64,000 nt of DNA from Eupeodes corollae (lineage: Eukaryota > Arthropoda > Insecta > Diptera > Syrphidae): contig NC_079149.1 in NCBI RefSeq assembly GCF_945859685.1, positions 24,587,118 to 24,651,117 of the forward strand, in the 5' to 3' direction. Of the stretch, positions 1 through 11,605 are shown in pieces (the stretch's first letter is position 1; each line of letters opens with the position of its first letter). A model generated the notes under the pieces. That model saw only the letters and a program-made list of their open reading frames with translations. It was not told where the DNA came from and ran no database searches. Made by a program: the position numbers and the translations under genes.

Positions 1-303
1 GGGTGGCGCAACAGTCCGTTGTGAACCAGGGCCTAGTGACTTACAACTCTCAACCATTCCTGTGTGCGAGTAATGTTGTCAGGAATGGAGGGGACCTACA
101 ATTTTATGCCGAATCCGAACGGCTAGTTTGAGAAAGCACTTTTTCATGACAAGAATTACTCTTGAAGGATTTGTCAATTCCTCGCAAGAGGCAGTACCCG
201 CGAAAATTTTTTTTTTTTTTAAATTAAGGTGGCACAGGCAGGGATTGAACCCAAGACCCTTTGCATGACAGTCCAACGCACTAACCATCATGCCACGGGT
301 ACT
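1..303 (-). mobile_element. tRNA-derived SINE, 3' end at or near the window edge
   Basis: Read on the minus strand, the element starts at about 303 with a tRNA-like head. An A-box-like TGGTTAGTGCGTTGG lies at 273-287 and a B-box GGGTTCAATCC at 242-252, the two parts of an internal RNA polymerase III promoter. GACTGTC between them resembles a tRNA-Asp (GUC) anticodon arm, though that parentage is only a guess. A short A-tract (minus sense, about 209-221) separates the head from a body of about 200 nt ending in ACTGTTGCGCCACC at positions 1-15. This tail resembles the 3' end of the RTE-like elements elsewhere in the window. The tRNA-like part is too degenerate to be a functional tRNA. It codes for nothing itself and would depend on a LINE reverse transcriptase. 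Confidence 0.75.
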
Positions 304-1820
304 ACTTATTTATGTATGTTCTTGGTTAATTCATTAGGATATGATTCTATTCTTACCCAATTATTTTATACTTTTATCTTAGGAGCAATGAAGACTTTTC
401 AGAATAAAATTTGTATTTATGATAATGAAATCAATGTTTTTAATTAAAATATGAAAAAATATGTTTATAATCTGATTAAGCTCTTGCTTTCGCTTTATTC
501 TTAGTAAAAGTTATACATTTAGTGTCTGGTGCTTTAACACAACAAGAACAGCTGATAGCTTTACATATTTATTAACATTTTCAAATAGAAGTTATTTTCT
601 TATTTTCCATTTTACTGTGCATAGAAAATATCTTTTCGTAGCTAAGAAATGTTAATTACGATTTTATGGATATTTGGAAATTAAAATAACACAAAATTCA
701 AAATCTCTCATGTAAAAATCTTTTCTCCTATATTTTGTATTTATTTTTATAACTTTAAGCTCATTAAAATATCATAGTTAAACAATTAAGACCAGTTAGC
801 ACCAAAAAGATTGAAATTCGAGCATCTTTCAAGTAAAAAGACGACTTGAGCAGGTTCTATTTTATATTTTTTACATTTTTTTCATCCATAAATTTGAAAA
901 TAGAACAAAAGTAGAAAAAGGAAAAAGAGAGAAAGGTACAATATGTCTTTAAATAGAAAAAAAAGATTTATTAAGAATGCATATATTTTTTAATTAGATG
1001 AAATATATACAAAATTAAGTTATACAATTAAGGGTATACCAGGCAAGCTCATTTCTATAGCTGGAATTCTTTTAAAAAGATTTTAAGAAGTGACTGTAGG
1101 TTAGTTATTATTCTTTAAGGTCAATAAACCTCTAATTTGTCTTAAGAAATATACATATATATACTGTTGTAATTAATTGGTGAAGGAGATGGTCTTAAAT
1201 CAGTTTATTTAATTGATTACTTACAAACTATTTCCCTGCTTAACAGATATTTAAGACACGTATAGCTTTATACATGTTTTAAGGCAAGTTTTTGAAATTA
1301 ATTCAATGAAACGATAAAACGATAAGTTCGCATAATTTTTTGTTTACTTCATTAAGATTTTGCAATTCTAATTTTAGGTAATTCAAGAAGTACTTTTTTA
1401 AAATCTTAATGACGATCTTCTTCAATAAAAATCAACGCATGCTAACTTTGTACTAACGCAAAAATATAATTATTTGGATATAACATTTCCTTATATAAAT
1501 GGAATAATGAATTCTAATACCTAAATTTAATTGACCTACAATTATTATTGTTGTTTATATTTCAAGAGAGACTCAACAACCAAATTGTAATTAAGCAAGA
1601 ACCCCAAATTATGATATAATAACTTCCGATTGGTAGATAAGTAGACTGTATGCAAGGGAATGTATGAAGGCAAGTCAAGGTCAATATTTTTTTTTTTGAA
1701 AGTTCTGAAGACTTACTATAATAAATTTTAAATACAATACAGAGTTTTCTAATTTTTTATATGAAAACTAGCTGACACTACAAACGTTGTTTTTCAATGT
1801 ATATAATTTCTAGAGAAATA
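304..1820. other. AT-rich intergenic DNA, nothing recognised
   Basis: Very AT-rich sequence with no recognisable coding motif, RNA gene or clear terminal repeat. It is probably unique or anciently repetitive DNA. Confidence 0.5.
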
Positions 1821-2225
1821 AGGTTAGGTTAGGTTAGGTTAGGTTATAGTGGCTGTCCAAGATGGAAACGGACACACTTAGGCCCGTTGAATGTCCCATT
1901 GTGATACCACATGCATCTTGAGGCTTCCTCCTAAGCTCAATGGAACCAGCTTGAGTCCCTTACGAAACGTGAGAGGCTGATTATACCGATATGATTTAGA
2001 TCGTTTAGATCGTTAAGGAAGAATTCTCTTAGGTAATTCTTGCGTTTTCGAGCTAGAGCAGGGCATGTGCAGAGAAGATGAATAACCGTTTCTTCCTCTT
2101 CCTCGTCCATACAGCTTCTGCAAAAGTCATTTGAGAATACGCCTAGTCTCGTGGCGTGCTTTTCTATTAGACAGTGTCCGGTTATGACACCTATTATCGA
2201 GCTTATGGAAGAGGTAAACGGTGAC
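1821..2225 (-). mobile_element. R1-like non-LTR retrotransposon, 3' tail fragment
   Basis: The minus strand codes the C-terminus of an R1-like ORF2 and ends in an AACCT-type repeat tail (GGTTA repeats at 1821-1846, + strand). The peptide ITGHCLIEKHATRLGVFSND, followed by a CCHC-like C-x2-C...H-x4-C motif (CRSC, then HLLCTC), is nearly identical to the C-terminus of the copy at 18576-21282. Only about the last 400 bp is present, as in a 5'-truncated insertion. The reading frame is open to its stop near 1937. Upstream it runs directly into Helitron-type helicase sequence, so the annotated-looking ORF 1937-2305 is a chimera. Confidence 0.75.
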
Positions 2226-3300
2226 AAAATATTAAAATAACAAATCACCAAACAGACAGACATTGTTTGGCCTTGAGACTTATTGATAGTCATTGCGAAT
2301 GCCAATCTAATTCGAAATTAAAGGCGTTTGAACTGAGTTGGCACATCTGTGGATATAATAATTGTGATTAGTGGAAACATGTTGGATTCGCGTTAATGAT
2401 ATATTTTCACCTCAGAATTTGCCATTTAGAATTATGGCTTCGATAACATTTTTTATTATTTTTTAATTACTGATTGGTGGGTTCAAATTACGAAGCAAAA
2501 TTACCGGAGATCCAACCTTCAGTTGTAAGTTATGCCTAGTAAATCCAATGAGTTCAAAAACTCAGTTGGATAGTTTACAGCTTCGGTAGCATCAAAAATA
2601 GTATCAATAGATTCGTATGACACCAATTCTCCTGTTAACAAATGTTGTATCTTGAGATTTAATTTGTTGACATCCACATTTTTTGCTCCTAAAATAATTA
2701 CTCCTTCTTGTGGCAGGTAAAATAATGAATGAGCTGTCTGTCTGTCTGTCTGCAACCAATACATTTTTCGTAATACCAGAAGATGCAACAGCCAATGCAA
2801 TACCATTACTTGATCATTTTTAGCAAGAATTAGTGAAATAAGGAATATTTTGCCAGTTCCACCTGTTGTATCCAAAAAAAAGAATCCACTTTGTCCTGCC
2901 AAAACTGCGAGCATGATGTGGTCAAAAATGGTTCTTTGGTCTTCATTCATAAGTGAGAGATTGCGAGCAACAATCGCTGCCAAGTCTACAATACTGTATT
3001 GTTGTTCAAGATTCAAATCAGATGCATTTCGGTTTGGCGAAACGACTGAGTGGTAAGATGGCAATGATAACGCAAAGATCCCCAAAATAAATCAATTCTT
3101 CATTCATACAATCGTAAGATCGTTGCATTGTGTATGATGTTGATGCTATTAACCAAAAGCCTTTAGGAATATACAAAATAGATAAAAGCCTTCCGAATGT
3201 GTATGCAAAATTTCATTAAAATTGGTTAAGCCGTTTCGGAGGAGTATGGCAACTAACACTGTGACAGGAGAATTTTATATATTATATATTATATTAAATT
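2226..3300 (-). pseudogene. Helitron helicase (PIF1-like) remnant
   Basis: The minus strand codes pieces of the RepHel helicase of a Helitron rolling-circle transposon. In order there are an N-terminal LMNEDQRTIFDHIM segment with a Walker A region GQSGFFFLDTTGGTGKI (2830-2910), a middle piece ending in EAVNYPTEFLNSLDL (about 2540-2580), then KVGSPVILLRNLNP (about 2480-2520) and AFAMTINKSQGQT (about 2267-2306). In active PIF1/Helitron helicases the Walker A motif ends GKT; here it ends GKI. The Walker B and GDFRQ region is missing through an internal deletion, and stops separate the later pieces. At about 2225-2260 an R1-like tail replaces the C-terminus. The AT-rich stretch 3100-3300, ending in TATATATTATAT runs, may be the transposon's edge. 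It is dead and was not assembled into a single frame. Confidence 0.8.
2735..2752. repeat. (CTGT)n microsatellite
   Basis: Short CTGT tandem run inside the Helitron helicase remnant. It falls where the reading frame drifts from the helicase consensus, so slippage here may explain the frame loss. Confidence 0.6.
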
Positions 3301-3429
3301 CACCGACAACTTGTTATGAGTCTTAGATTATAACAAACACGTTTGCAAACTTCTTTAAAGAAGTTTTCTTAAATAATACCATAACAGCAGTTCTTCTTCT
3401 TTTTCTCATGAAGAACATTTTCCTCACTT

Positions 3430-3960
3430 TAATTCAATTAACTTTGAAATAAACGAAGATACTGTTGCATACATTGTCATGAAATTGGATGAGTGTTTTA
3501 GTCCCGACCCTGATGGTATACCATTCTACATCTTAAAAAAGCGTATTGATCATTTATTTATTCTCTTTGATAAATTAGTCCTTCCATAGTTTGCTTTCCC
3601 TAATATCTGGAAAAGTGCAATTATTATATGTATATCTGTGCACCAGAAAGGTCCTAAAAATGATGTAATAAACTACAGACCATTAGCTAAATTATCTGGA
3701 TAACGAAACTGTTCTGTCCAGGTTTATTGTATGTAAAGTACAACAATAGAAAAGCCATTGTACTGCAATTATGTGTGATAATCAGGATTGTTTCTTAAAA
3801 AAAGAGATATGCAGTTACTAACTTATTCAACCTTACGTCCCTTTCTTTAGATGTTTTTGAAAAATGTGGGCAAGTCGATTTTGTGTTTACTGATTTTAAT
3901 AAAGCCTTTGACAAGTTGTTTCACAATACATTACAGTTAATAAATCAATGTCTAATATTA
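3430..3960 (+). pseudogene. Jockey-like reverse transcriptase fragment
   Basis: The plus strand codes broken pieces of an RT N-terminal half: a 'DECFSPDPDGIPFYILKK' segment (around 3490-3540; the family has a pattern like SPGPDGIP), then INYRPLAKLS (around 3668-3700) and DFNKAFD (around 3890-3910), which matches the RT motif A (aspartate in F-x-KAFD). Stops and frameshifts separate these. It is a decayed non-LTR element, older than the copies at 15552-18270. Confidence 0.6.
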
Positions 3961-4149
3961 ATTAAAAATTCTCAGACGATGAAAAGCAAATGTTACTTGT
4001 TACCTTACAATGTTGTCAAAGAATATCTATGAATATAATGTTATTGATAGTTAATCAGTCTAAATATTTATCAAATCAACAATATTTCTAATTTTATTGG
4101 TCGTATAATTTTTATTGATAATTGCCTTGAAACTCAATGTAATGAACCA

Positions 4150-6070
4150 TCTTATAAAATGTTAGAAAATAGCATTCATTACAATGCAGTTGAAATAGGT
4201 TTTAATTTTTTTATTTTGAATGAATCTAAATCGAAAAATAATTCACAATTGTATGATTTAAAAAAAGCTGATTATGATTTCATAAAAACTTATTTAAACA
4301 CAGTAGATTGGCAACATATCTTAAGTAGTAAAGATACTAAACAAGCTTTTACTCTGTTTCGGAACATTTTAGATTCAGCTGTTTCTTCTTACGTTCCTAA
4401 AAAAGCTTTAATTTAAAGTTCAAATTTACCTATTTGGTTCCACAGATGTATATCAAGACTGAAAAATATCATGAATAAAGGTATTAAAATTAAAAAATAT
4501 TCAATTCATTTAAATGAACGGTTCAAACAAATAAGTAGGGATTATGAGTTTTTGAAAAAATTGTATACAAGCAATACATCTCGTCTCTTGAATCGAATAT
4601 TAAGAATAACCCTAAGAGTTTTTGGTCATTTATTAACACGAACAGAAACTCAACTGGGATTCCATCTAGCATGACTTATAATAACGCGTTGTCCGATGGT
4701 ATTAATATAATTTGCAATAACTCTGCATCGTTTTTTCAATCTTATTTTATTAATCTCAAATTAGACTATGCTAACACAATATATTCAGATCCTATGGTTG
4801 ATCTTGGTAATTTGCAGTTATCTGTTGAAAATGTCTTACAAGTACTTTTATCTCTTGAAAATAGTTTTTCTATTTCACCAGACAATATTCCACCAATTCT
4901 TTTTAATACTTGTGCTTATATACTTGCTTATATTTACCACTCTCTATAATATTTAACCTTTCTTTAAGTAATGGTAAGTTCTTAGACGAATGGAATTACT
5001 CTGTAATAACTCCCCTTCATAAATCAGGTACAAAAAGTTCGATTGAAAATTACAGACCAATTGCAAAACTGCAGTTAATTCCTAAGGTTTTCGAAGCTGT
5101 AGTAAAACACAAAATATATAATCTTATTCACAATAAAATTTCAGTTAACCAACATGGTTTCTTAAAAGGTAGATCCACTACTACAAATTTGTCAATACAT
5201 ATTTTCAAATTGTTGTATATCATAGATGGAAATGAGTTCTCAAGTTGACACTATTTACACTGATTTTTCAAAGGTTTTAGATCGCGTTTAACATAGTTTC
5301 CTCTTAAAAAAACAAGAGATATATGGATTTCACTCTCAGCTCGTAATGTGGATAAAGAGCTATTTAATTGGTAGTAAACAGGTGGTAAAAATTGAAATTA
5401 TAAATTTTTCGGGTGTTTCTCAAGGTAGTCACCTTGGACCACTTTTTTTCATCATTTTTATTAACGCCTTACCATTACACTTTATTTTTTCTAAATGTCT
5501 TCTATTTACTAAAGATTTGAAAATACTTAGTTCCATAAATTCACTTAACGATGCAAAAAAAGTTTAAATAAATATCAATAATTTCATTAAATGGTGTAAG
5601 ATCAATGGGCTGTATTTTAACAATAAGAAATGTAGCGTTGTGACATTTTCTTGAAATTACAGTCCTTTATATTATAATTATAAACTTGAAAACGACATTT
5701 TACAGAGACTTGATAGTCATAAGGATCTAGGCTTAATCTTCGATTTTAAAATGTATTTCTCAAATCACATAGACCATGCGATCTCAAAAGCAAACTCTAT
5801 GCTAGAGTTTGTTTTTCAAAACTCAAAAGCGAAGATCCCTATACATTAAAAGATCTTTATTTTGGTCTCATCCGATATGTTATATGCAGCCCCTTTATCG
5901 CTTCTAGCATTTGTCGTATAGAAAAAATTTAAAAAGTTCCCTTAAGAAAAATATTTGGTTATTCAAAAGTTCCATATTTTGAGACGAGGTGTATTTTAAT
6001 CGACTTAAAATTTTGCTCAGATAGGAAAATTAAACTCAATACTTTTTGCTTTTGATGTCTTGAATTTTAA
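4150..6070 (+). pseudogene. Jockey-like non-LTR retrotransposon, decayed RT
   Basis: A series of plus-strand ORFs in order matches a Jockey/CR1-type RT. There is a linker (4159-4416), a segment with PKSFWSFINTN (about 4600-4650, frameshifted), then WNYSVITPLHKSG...IENYRPIAKL (about 4985-5070), NQHGFLKGRST (about 5145-5180), motif A TDFSKVLDRV (about 5258-5288, where KAFD would be usual), SQGSHLGP (about 5420-5445), and FTKDLKI (about 5507-5526) in place of the catalytic F/YADD. A YLGL-like segment and KANSML follow to about 5810. Several stops and the lost YADD aspartate mean no activity is possible. No tail or target-site duplication was recognised. Confidence 0.75.
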
Positions 6071-6329
6071 TATTGACTGTCCAGTTTTGTTATCTAAATT
6101 TTTTTATTTATGCGCCTTCTAAAAACTTTTTTAAATGTTCCTTACCACAGAACTAGCTATGCTAAGTATAATCCTATCACAAGAGCTTGTATGGATTTTA
6201 ATGAATATGATTTTGCAATTGATTTCAATATTAATAGAAATGTTTTGAAACGTAAATTATTAAATTTGTTATGTATAATTATAAGTCTTAATAGAGTGTG
6301 TAACTTTTAAGACGAATAAATACATAATA

Positions 6330-7090
6330 AAAAAAACAATTGGGTCTCATTGTACTTAATAAATACAATTTATGGTTTTGCATTTTGTAATGAATATTCG
6401 GATCAATTTGTTGTTAATTCTGGTGTCCCTCAGGGAAGCCATTTAGGTCCATTTTTTTTAAAATTTAAAATTGACTTTGTTTTCATCATAACTTCTTCCG
6501 TCTTTATTTATGAAGACATTAAGCTTTACTTTTGGAATAAGACTTGTTAATTTTACGAGGAACGTTGCAATAAATATCATCTTGTTTTAAATGTTGGCAA
6601 AGGTAAAACCATGAGTTTTACAAGCAAAAAAGTTCCCTTAGATATTAATTATACTTTTGATAGTGTCATTAAGGTAAAGTCTATGGTTTCTGTATAAGGG
6701 GTTATTCTTGATCCCAAGTTAACTTTTAATAAGCATTTAAACTACATAGTTAAGAAAGTTAACGTTATGTTCTTAATCTTCTCTTTGTTTCATTTCTAAG
6801 ACCTTTACTTGAATATAGTTGTGTATAGTGTTGTCACCTTATTACTCTATTTATATAACATGACCTAAAGCAATTCAAAGGAGATTTATGCGTTTTTGCC
6901 TTCGTTTTTTTTAAATGGTTTTCCCTTTACTCTCAAAGATAAGCTTTAATAAGCCCCTAAACACTCATCTATCATAGAAGGTAATAGCAATTTTGTTTTA
7001 TAGTTGGAATTATTAATTGGTCAATATTATTTCCATCAGCCCTAAGTCTGTTAAATTTAAGTTTAAGTCGTAAATTAGGTTTCAGTAGTT
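6330..7090 (+). pseudogene. Jockey-like RT fragment, second copy
   Basis: The plus strand codes NSGVPQGSHLGPF (about 6415-6455), the RT motif B region, followed by VFIYEDIKLYF (about 6490-6525) where the family has a YADD-type active site. Later fragments are out of frame. The sequence repeats the same RT region already seen at 5420-5530, so this is a separate, 5'-truncated copy. It is decayed. Confidence 0.6.
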
Positions 7091-7324
7091 AAGCTATCTC
7101 ATGAATAAAAGCAGCATTGTCTTACTACAAAAAACAATCTGAAGGTGATAAATCGCACAATCTATACATTCAATTAACCAAGCCCAAATTAACTGTTTAC
7201 CGAACTCGCCTCTCAATTGACCACTTCTTGTTGTAAACGTATGACATGCAAGTCAAGCCCTTTCATTTGGAACAAAAAAAGTGTTTTATCATAGCGCGGT
7301 AACCCTTACCATTCCTATCATCTT

Positions 7325-7575
7325 TGATGTATAAAATCCATGATTTAAGGTTCAAATTGCTTCACCACGCACCCTATTCATCAGATTCAGCCCCTTCTGA
7401 TTATTTCTGTTTCCAAATTAAAAAAAATGGCTTGGTGGTAAAAGATTTGCCAACAATGAAGAGATGGAATCTACTGTTGATGTCTACTTTAAGAAGCTTG
7501 ACGTTTCTCATTATAAACATGGTATCGAAGCTTTTGAATATCGTCGGGAAAAGTGTATCCATCGCTAAATTTGTT
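7325..7575 (+). pseudogene. mariner transposase C-terminal fragment
   Basis: The plus strand codes LHHAPYSSDSAPSDYFCF, which matches the mariner DD34D C-terminal signature (in the family: YSPDLAPSDYF). It continues, after frameshifts, through GGKRFANNEEMESTVDVYF and HYKHGIEAFEYRREKCI. The D of the third catalytic position is in the 'SDSAPSDY' part. Only the last third of the protein is present. It belongs to a different mariner lineage and the opposite strand from the element around it, so it is a separate insertion. Confidence 0.65.
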
Positions 7576-8026
7576 GTGTTTTCCTTGTTAGGTCGGATAC
7601 TTCTGGGACTTCCCTCGTATCCGCTCCAAACAGTGACTTTCTCAGGATGCATTGGTATAGCTCTTGCCATACCTCTAGATTATTCTTCACTCTGAATACG
7701 CCAATTTTGCTTTTTGTCGTATCCATTCAACCAGAAATGAGCTTGTGGATATTTCGCCAACTTTTTCTTCACCAAAAATTCAGCTTTGTGGTGGGAGGTC
7801 TTTCGGCTGTAATTGTTGCATCAGCTGTATTTTGAAAGGCTTCACATCTAAATCTAAGTTCTCTGTTAAAATATTCCACGTAGTGAGATAATAGAGGCCC
7901 GATGCTCCAAACGGTGCTGAATCGATAATTCACAGTCATCACTCACACTGGTCGATACAGCTGTGCCATTTTTCACAGGTCGCAATCTACGTAAGCGTGT
8001 TGGTGGTTGAATGTCTGATAATTGAC

Positions 8027-8553
8027 GTTTTTCTTTTTTAGTTCAGAGTTGAGCTCTGAGCAGAGTCTGAGCGAACCGAGTAGAGTAGAGTAGAGTTCTG
8101 AGTAAAGTATGTTCAGAGCTCTCTGATTTAATTATGAAACAACTTGAGTACTAAACTTTCATTGAAATGTCATTTGAAATGTCAAATGTCAGATTGTCAA
8201 ACGTAAATATTTGTTAATCAAGAAAAGTAAAACTAAATTAAGAAAAATGGATAAAGCAATTATTTTAAGGGAAGCATTTAGTTTGTGATGAGATGAAGAA
8301 GATGAAGGAAATACTGTGGAAATCAATTAAAGGCGAATTATAAAAAATGAGAAGTATGCCGAAGAAGTGGAGATTCTCCGACAAGACTTTCAATTTCCCG
8401 GCTTTCATTTATCAAATTGTTTGTGCTCAGCATTTTACTCTGTTTACTCTGTTATTTTATTCTGAGCTCACAGAATGCGCTCTGAACATGTACAGAACTA
8501 AAAAAGAAACACGAATTTGAAGCTCTGAACGATCAGAGCTCAAAAAGAAACAC
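8027..8553. mobile_element. MITE with GTTTCTTTTT-type inverted termini
   Basis: The left end GTTTTTCTTTTTTAGTTC (8027-8044) is an inverted match to GAACTAAAAAAGAAACAC near 8495-8512, and again to a second partial copy, GAGCTCAAAAAGAAACAC, ending at 8553. The flanks are rich in AGAGCTC/GAGCTCT motifs in both orientations. No transposase frame is present, and the target-site duplication is unclear. Confidence 0.5.
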
Positions 8554-8616
8554 AATTATTTTTTTGACATTTTGACTAAAATAAAAACGCCCAATTTAAT
8601 TTGGTGCGAAATAGCC

Positions 8617-8820
8617 TTAGTCCCGTCGCACACAAACGTCATTTTGACACTTGGTCGCGCGGAATTCTTGCGGAAAAAACACTCACAAGTTTCTGCAATA
8701 CCGTTGCGACAAAGCCATGCAAACTCCGGATTGATTTATGAGCGAAACATGTGTACTCTAAACTATTGCGGCACCGTATCGTAAAAGCACGCCAAAATAA
8801 CACGTGTGTGCACCGGGGCT
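8617..8820. mobile_element. Small TIR element, possibly Harbinger-like
   Basis: The left end GTCCCGTCGCACAC and the right end GTGTGCACCGGGGC are imperfect inverted repeats (3 mismatches in 14), each next to TTA. About 200 bp, non-coding. A 3-bp TTA duplication would fit PIF/Harbinger MITEs. The call rests on these termini alone. Confidence 0.4.
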
Positions 8821-9015
8821 TAGCAGTTCGATAAAACTGACATAAGAATGGCGTAATGAAATTTCTTAACAGAGCTTGCATTTTTATACTAAAATACTAG
8901 ACAATTCATACTTAAAATATAGACCAAACTAAATTTGTTTGACAGTAACACAAAAGACTTAAACTACTATAGCTGTCAAAACAAGTGTTGCCAAAAGGAA
9001 AATAGCAACACAAAA

Positions 9016-11545
9016 AATCAAGCATCATTACTTGAAATTACTAAAGTTTTAAGGCATTTTTCATATTTTATAAATTATTACCTGATCTAAGAACTTTTGC
9101 TGAAGTAAAGTGGTTCATAAATGTCGTTACAGATAACCATTTGTATGTTCTATTGGAAAGCTTATGGTTATTAAAGGTATATCTTAATAGTTATATTCAA
9201 TTGCATTTCTTAGTTCTTCTGGAAAGTGGCTCCACGAATTAATATATATTTCCTTCCCTTAGTCCACATACTTATGTGTTTTTTTATGGTCAAAACAAAT
9301 CAATTTATTCTTGACTTGATCCGTTAAACCACAAATTAACCCTCTGTTTAGCAAAATAAATCGATTCATTTTTGATTTAAGATCAAATCTTCATATCTGG
9401 ATTTTTCGGCAAACTTACCCCTTTTTGCACCAATACTAAAATAATTTTAAAAAATTTTTAGGTGGGAATTTGACAGCTCCATAGCACGTATACGAAGTTC
9501 CACAAATACAAGGACAAAAAAAAACAGACACTATTTTCGAAGGAAATCTGAATTTATCCATGGAAAGCTTCCCTATATATGGTCAGCCAATTTTTCGTTT
9601 GAAGTTTGTTTGTATTTGACACCTGTCAAACTCGGGCATTATTATGGTCGTCAAAATTAACAGGTACTGATAATTCGAATTTATCGATTTCCTGGCATTC
9701 TCAACAATTTGAGAGATTGAAGATCATGACTTGGACGTCATATAATTCCAACAAAATGACACAAATTTTACAACATGATCAATTAAGGCTTTATTGCTTG
9801 AGAAGGTTCCTGGAAGCTTAATGACTCTTTTTGATGACGCCAATTGGCCAAAAATATAATGCGGTTTGACAAAGTTAGATATTTGTATGTCTTATAACGC
9901 AAAAGCCTACGTCTAGGCATATAATCCTAGAACCTCAGATAGTCTACCTATAGCCGAGATAGCGCCTGAAATGAGAAAAAAAGTTGTTAAAAATTACCTG
10001 AAAAGAATTGCATGCTACAAATATTCCCGAAACGACCATTCAAATGACATTGTTTTTCAAATCTAATGTCAAAGTCCATTACAAATGAACTCAAAATAAT
10101 TAATAAAAGAGAGAGAGAGAGAAAAAGGCAGGGAAAAGAAGAAGAGCGCCACAGTGTGAAATGCACACAGGGCGTATACTCACTTTTTTATTTAAATTTA
10201 ATTAGCATTTTAATAAAAAAAAAAACAAAATTCCAAATTCACAAAAATAAATATTTCTTGCAATCAAGATGCATCCACAACGTGGTCTGTTTAAATGGTC
10301 TAAATATCAAATAATATGCAACTGGGAAACCACACATAAAATCTACAAAAATTTCTATTAGTTTCCATCACGAACCTAAAAAATTTTAACCTTATTAATA
10401 TACAAGGAAAATTCCAAAACTATTCAAATTTTTACTAACGTCATAAAGTTCGAACTTATATTTTTTCACTGAAGGTATTTTACGAATTTTTCTTTTATAT
10501 TTTCCCATAAATTAAAATATTTGTAGTGTCATTTTGAAATAAAACCGTTTTTGTTATTTAACCGGTTTTTCTGACTTCATAATATGATATAGAAGATATA
10601 GAAACCCTCACTTTTTATATAATACCGACTCGACACACCTCACATCTTCTGAATGAACACCCATAATTTATGACAAAGGTTAAAATAAACATTTTGAGGA
10701 TTAAATATGGAAATTAAGTTGACCTTTTTTATGAACGTTCATATGAAGAACCATATGACACATCGTAACTTATTCGATGTTTTATCTCAATAAATTAATT
10801 TTCAAGAGAAAGCATATCTTTGGAAAATTTAATTTAAACCAAGAAATATTTGAAATTTTGTTCTTTTTTCTGCGTGTGGTTTGAGAATTTCAGTTCGCTT
10901 TGGATTAAAAAAGCCATAATGGGAGTTAGGTATGCATGTCTTTAAGACTTACCGGTTTGACCTTGTCATATTGAAATTCATTTAAGGAAACGAAAAAATA
11001 CTTGGTTACCTTTTGTATTAAAATGTTGTGTTTGCAGCTTTAGGAGATATTTAATTATTTGTTTAAATAATTTACACAAGTTGGTAATGTTGAAGAAATA
11101 AATACTTCAAGCTCTTGAAAAAAAACCTTATTTACCACTATCAATCTAAACTAATCATGTAATGCATTTACCTCAACCCCAATCATTTAAGTATAAAAGA
11201 ATCTTCTAACGACATTTTATCTTCATTAAAATAACCGCATAACACTCTAGAAAAGAGTTAATTTGAATTAAGTAAATAGTTAAGTATTTCACAGAAAAAT
11301 CAAACAGAGTTTATTTAACAGTGTAGTCGAACTGTGAGTATACTACTTTTGTAGTTAACTGGAATTCCCGTTATGATTCAAATATGGAACAATTTTAACA
11401 ATTTTGGTGTTTATTAAATAAAATGGCCTCTGTAAGTAAATATTTGCTTATCTATCACAGTTTGGGAGATGTCACTTTTGAAGCTGTCATCTTTTGACAT
11501 CCGACATGTAAACGCTACGCTATTACTGACAGCATTACTCAAATA
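9016..11545. other. AT-rich intergenic DNA
   Basis: No gene recognised. A short GA-rich tract lies near 10106-10120. Around 11370-11515 is a block with GTCACTTTTGAAGCTGTCAT, similar to terminal blocks near 51000, 54580 and 61620. It is probably the end of an old mariner-type element. Confidence 0.45.
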
Positions 11546-11605
11546 CAGGGATGGTGGAGAGTTGTAAGTCACTAAGCCCTAGTTCTCTACGAACTGTTGC
11601 GAAAA
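11546..11605 (+). mobile_element. SINE 3' tail fragment
   Basis: About 60 bp matches, on the plus strand, the 3' body of the SINE at 1-303. It shares GAGAGTTGTAAGTCACTA, a CCCTAGTTC-type block and GAACTGTTGCG. The tRNA-like head is missing, so this is a truncated copy. Confidence 0.6.

Larger units (their letters stand above)
7120..9015 (-). pseudogene. mariner/Tc1-like transposon, decayed, with nested insertions
   Basis: Stretches of this region align by eye with the better-preserved minus-strand copy at 44215-45858: the AAATCGCAC block near 7150, the transposase-coding block 7590-8010, and the terminal block 8860-8990 with TTTGACAGTAACACAAAAGA. No intact frame is left. The copy is interrupted by a plus-strand mariner fragment (7325-7575), a foldback-like MITE (8027-8553) and a small TIR element (about 8617-8820). 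The left terminal repeat is not recognisable. Confidence 0.6.

Noticed and set aside
232..303. Possible functional minus-strand tRNA gene
   Set aside because: A and B boxes are present but the acceptor and anticodon stems do not pair properly; it continues into a SINE body.
1821..1846. GGTTA repeats as a telomere-like tract
   Set aside because: The repeat is the 3' tail of the adjacent R1-like fragment; the copy at 18576-21282 ends with the same AACCT type of tail.
1937..2305. 122-codon ORF that could be taken as one gene
   Set aside because: It joins a Helitron helicase fragment to an R1-like tail; both parts are transposon debris.
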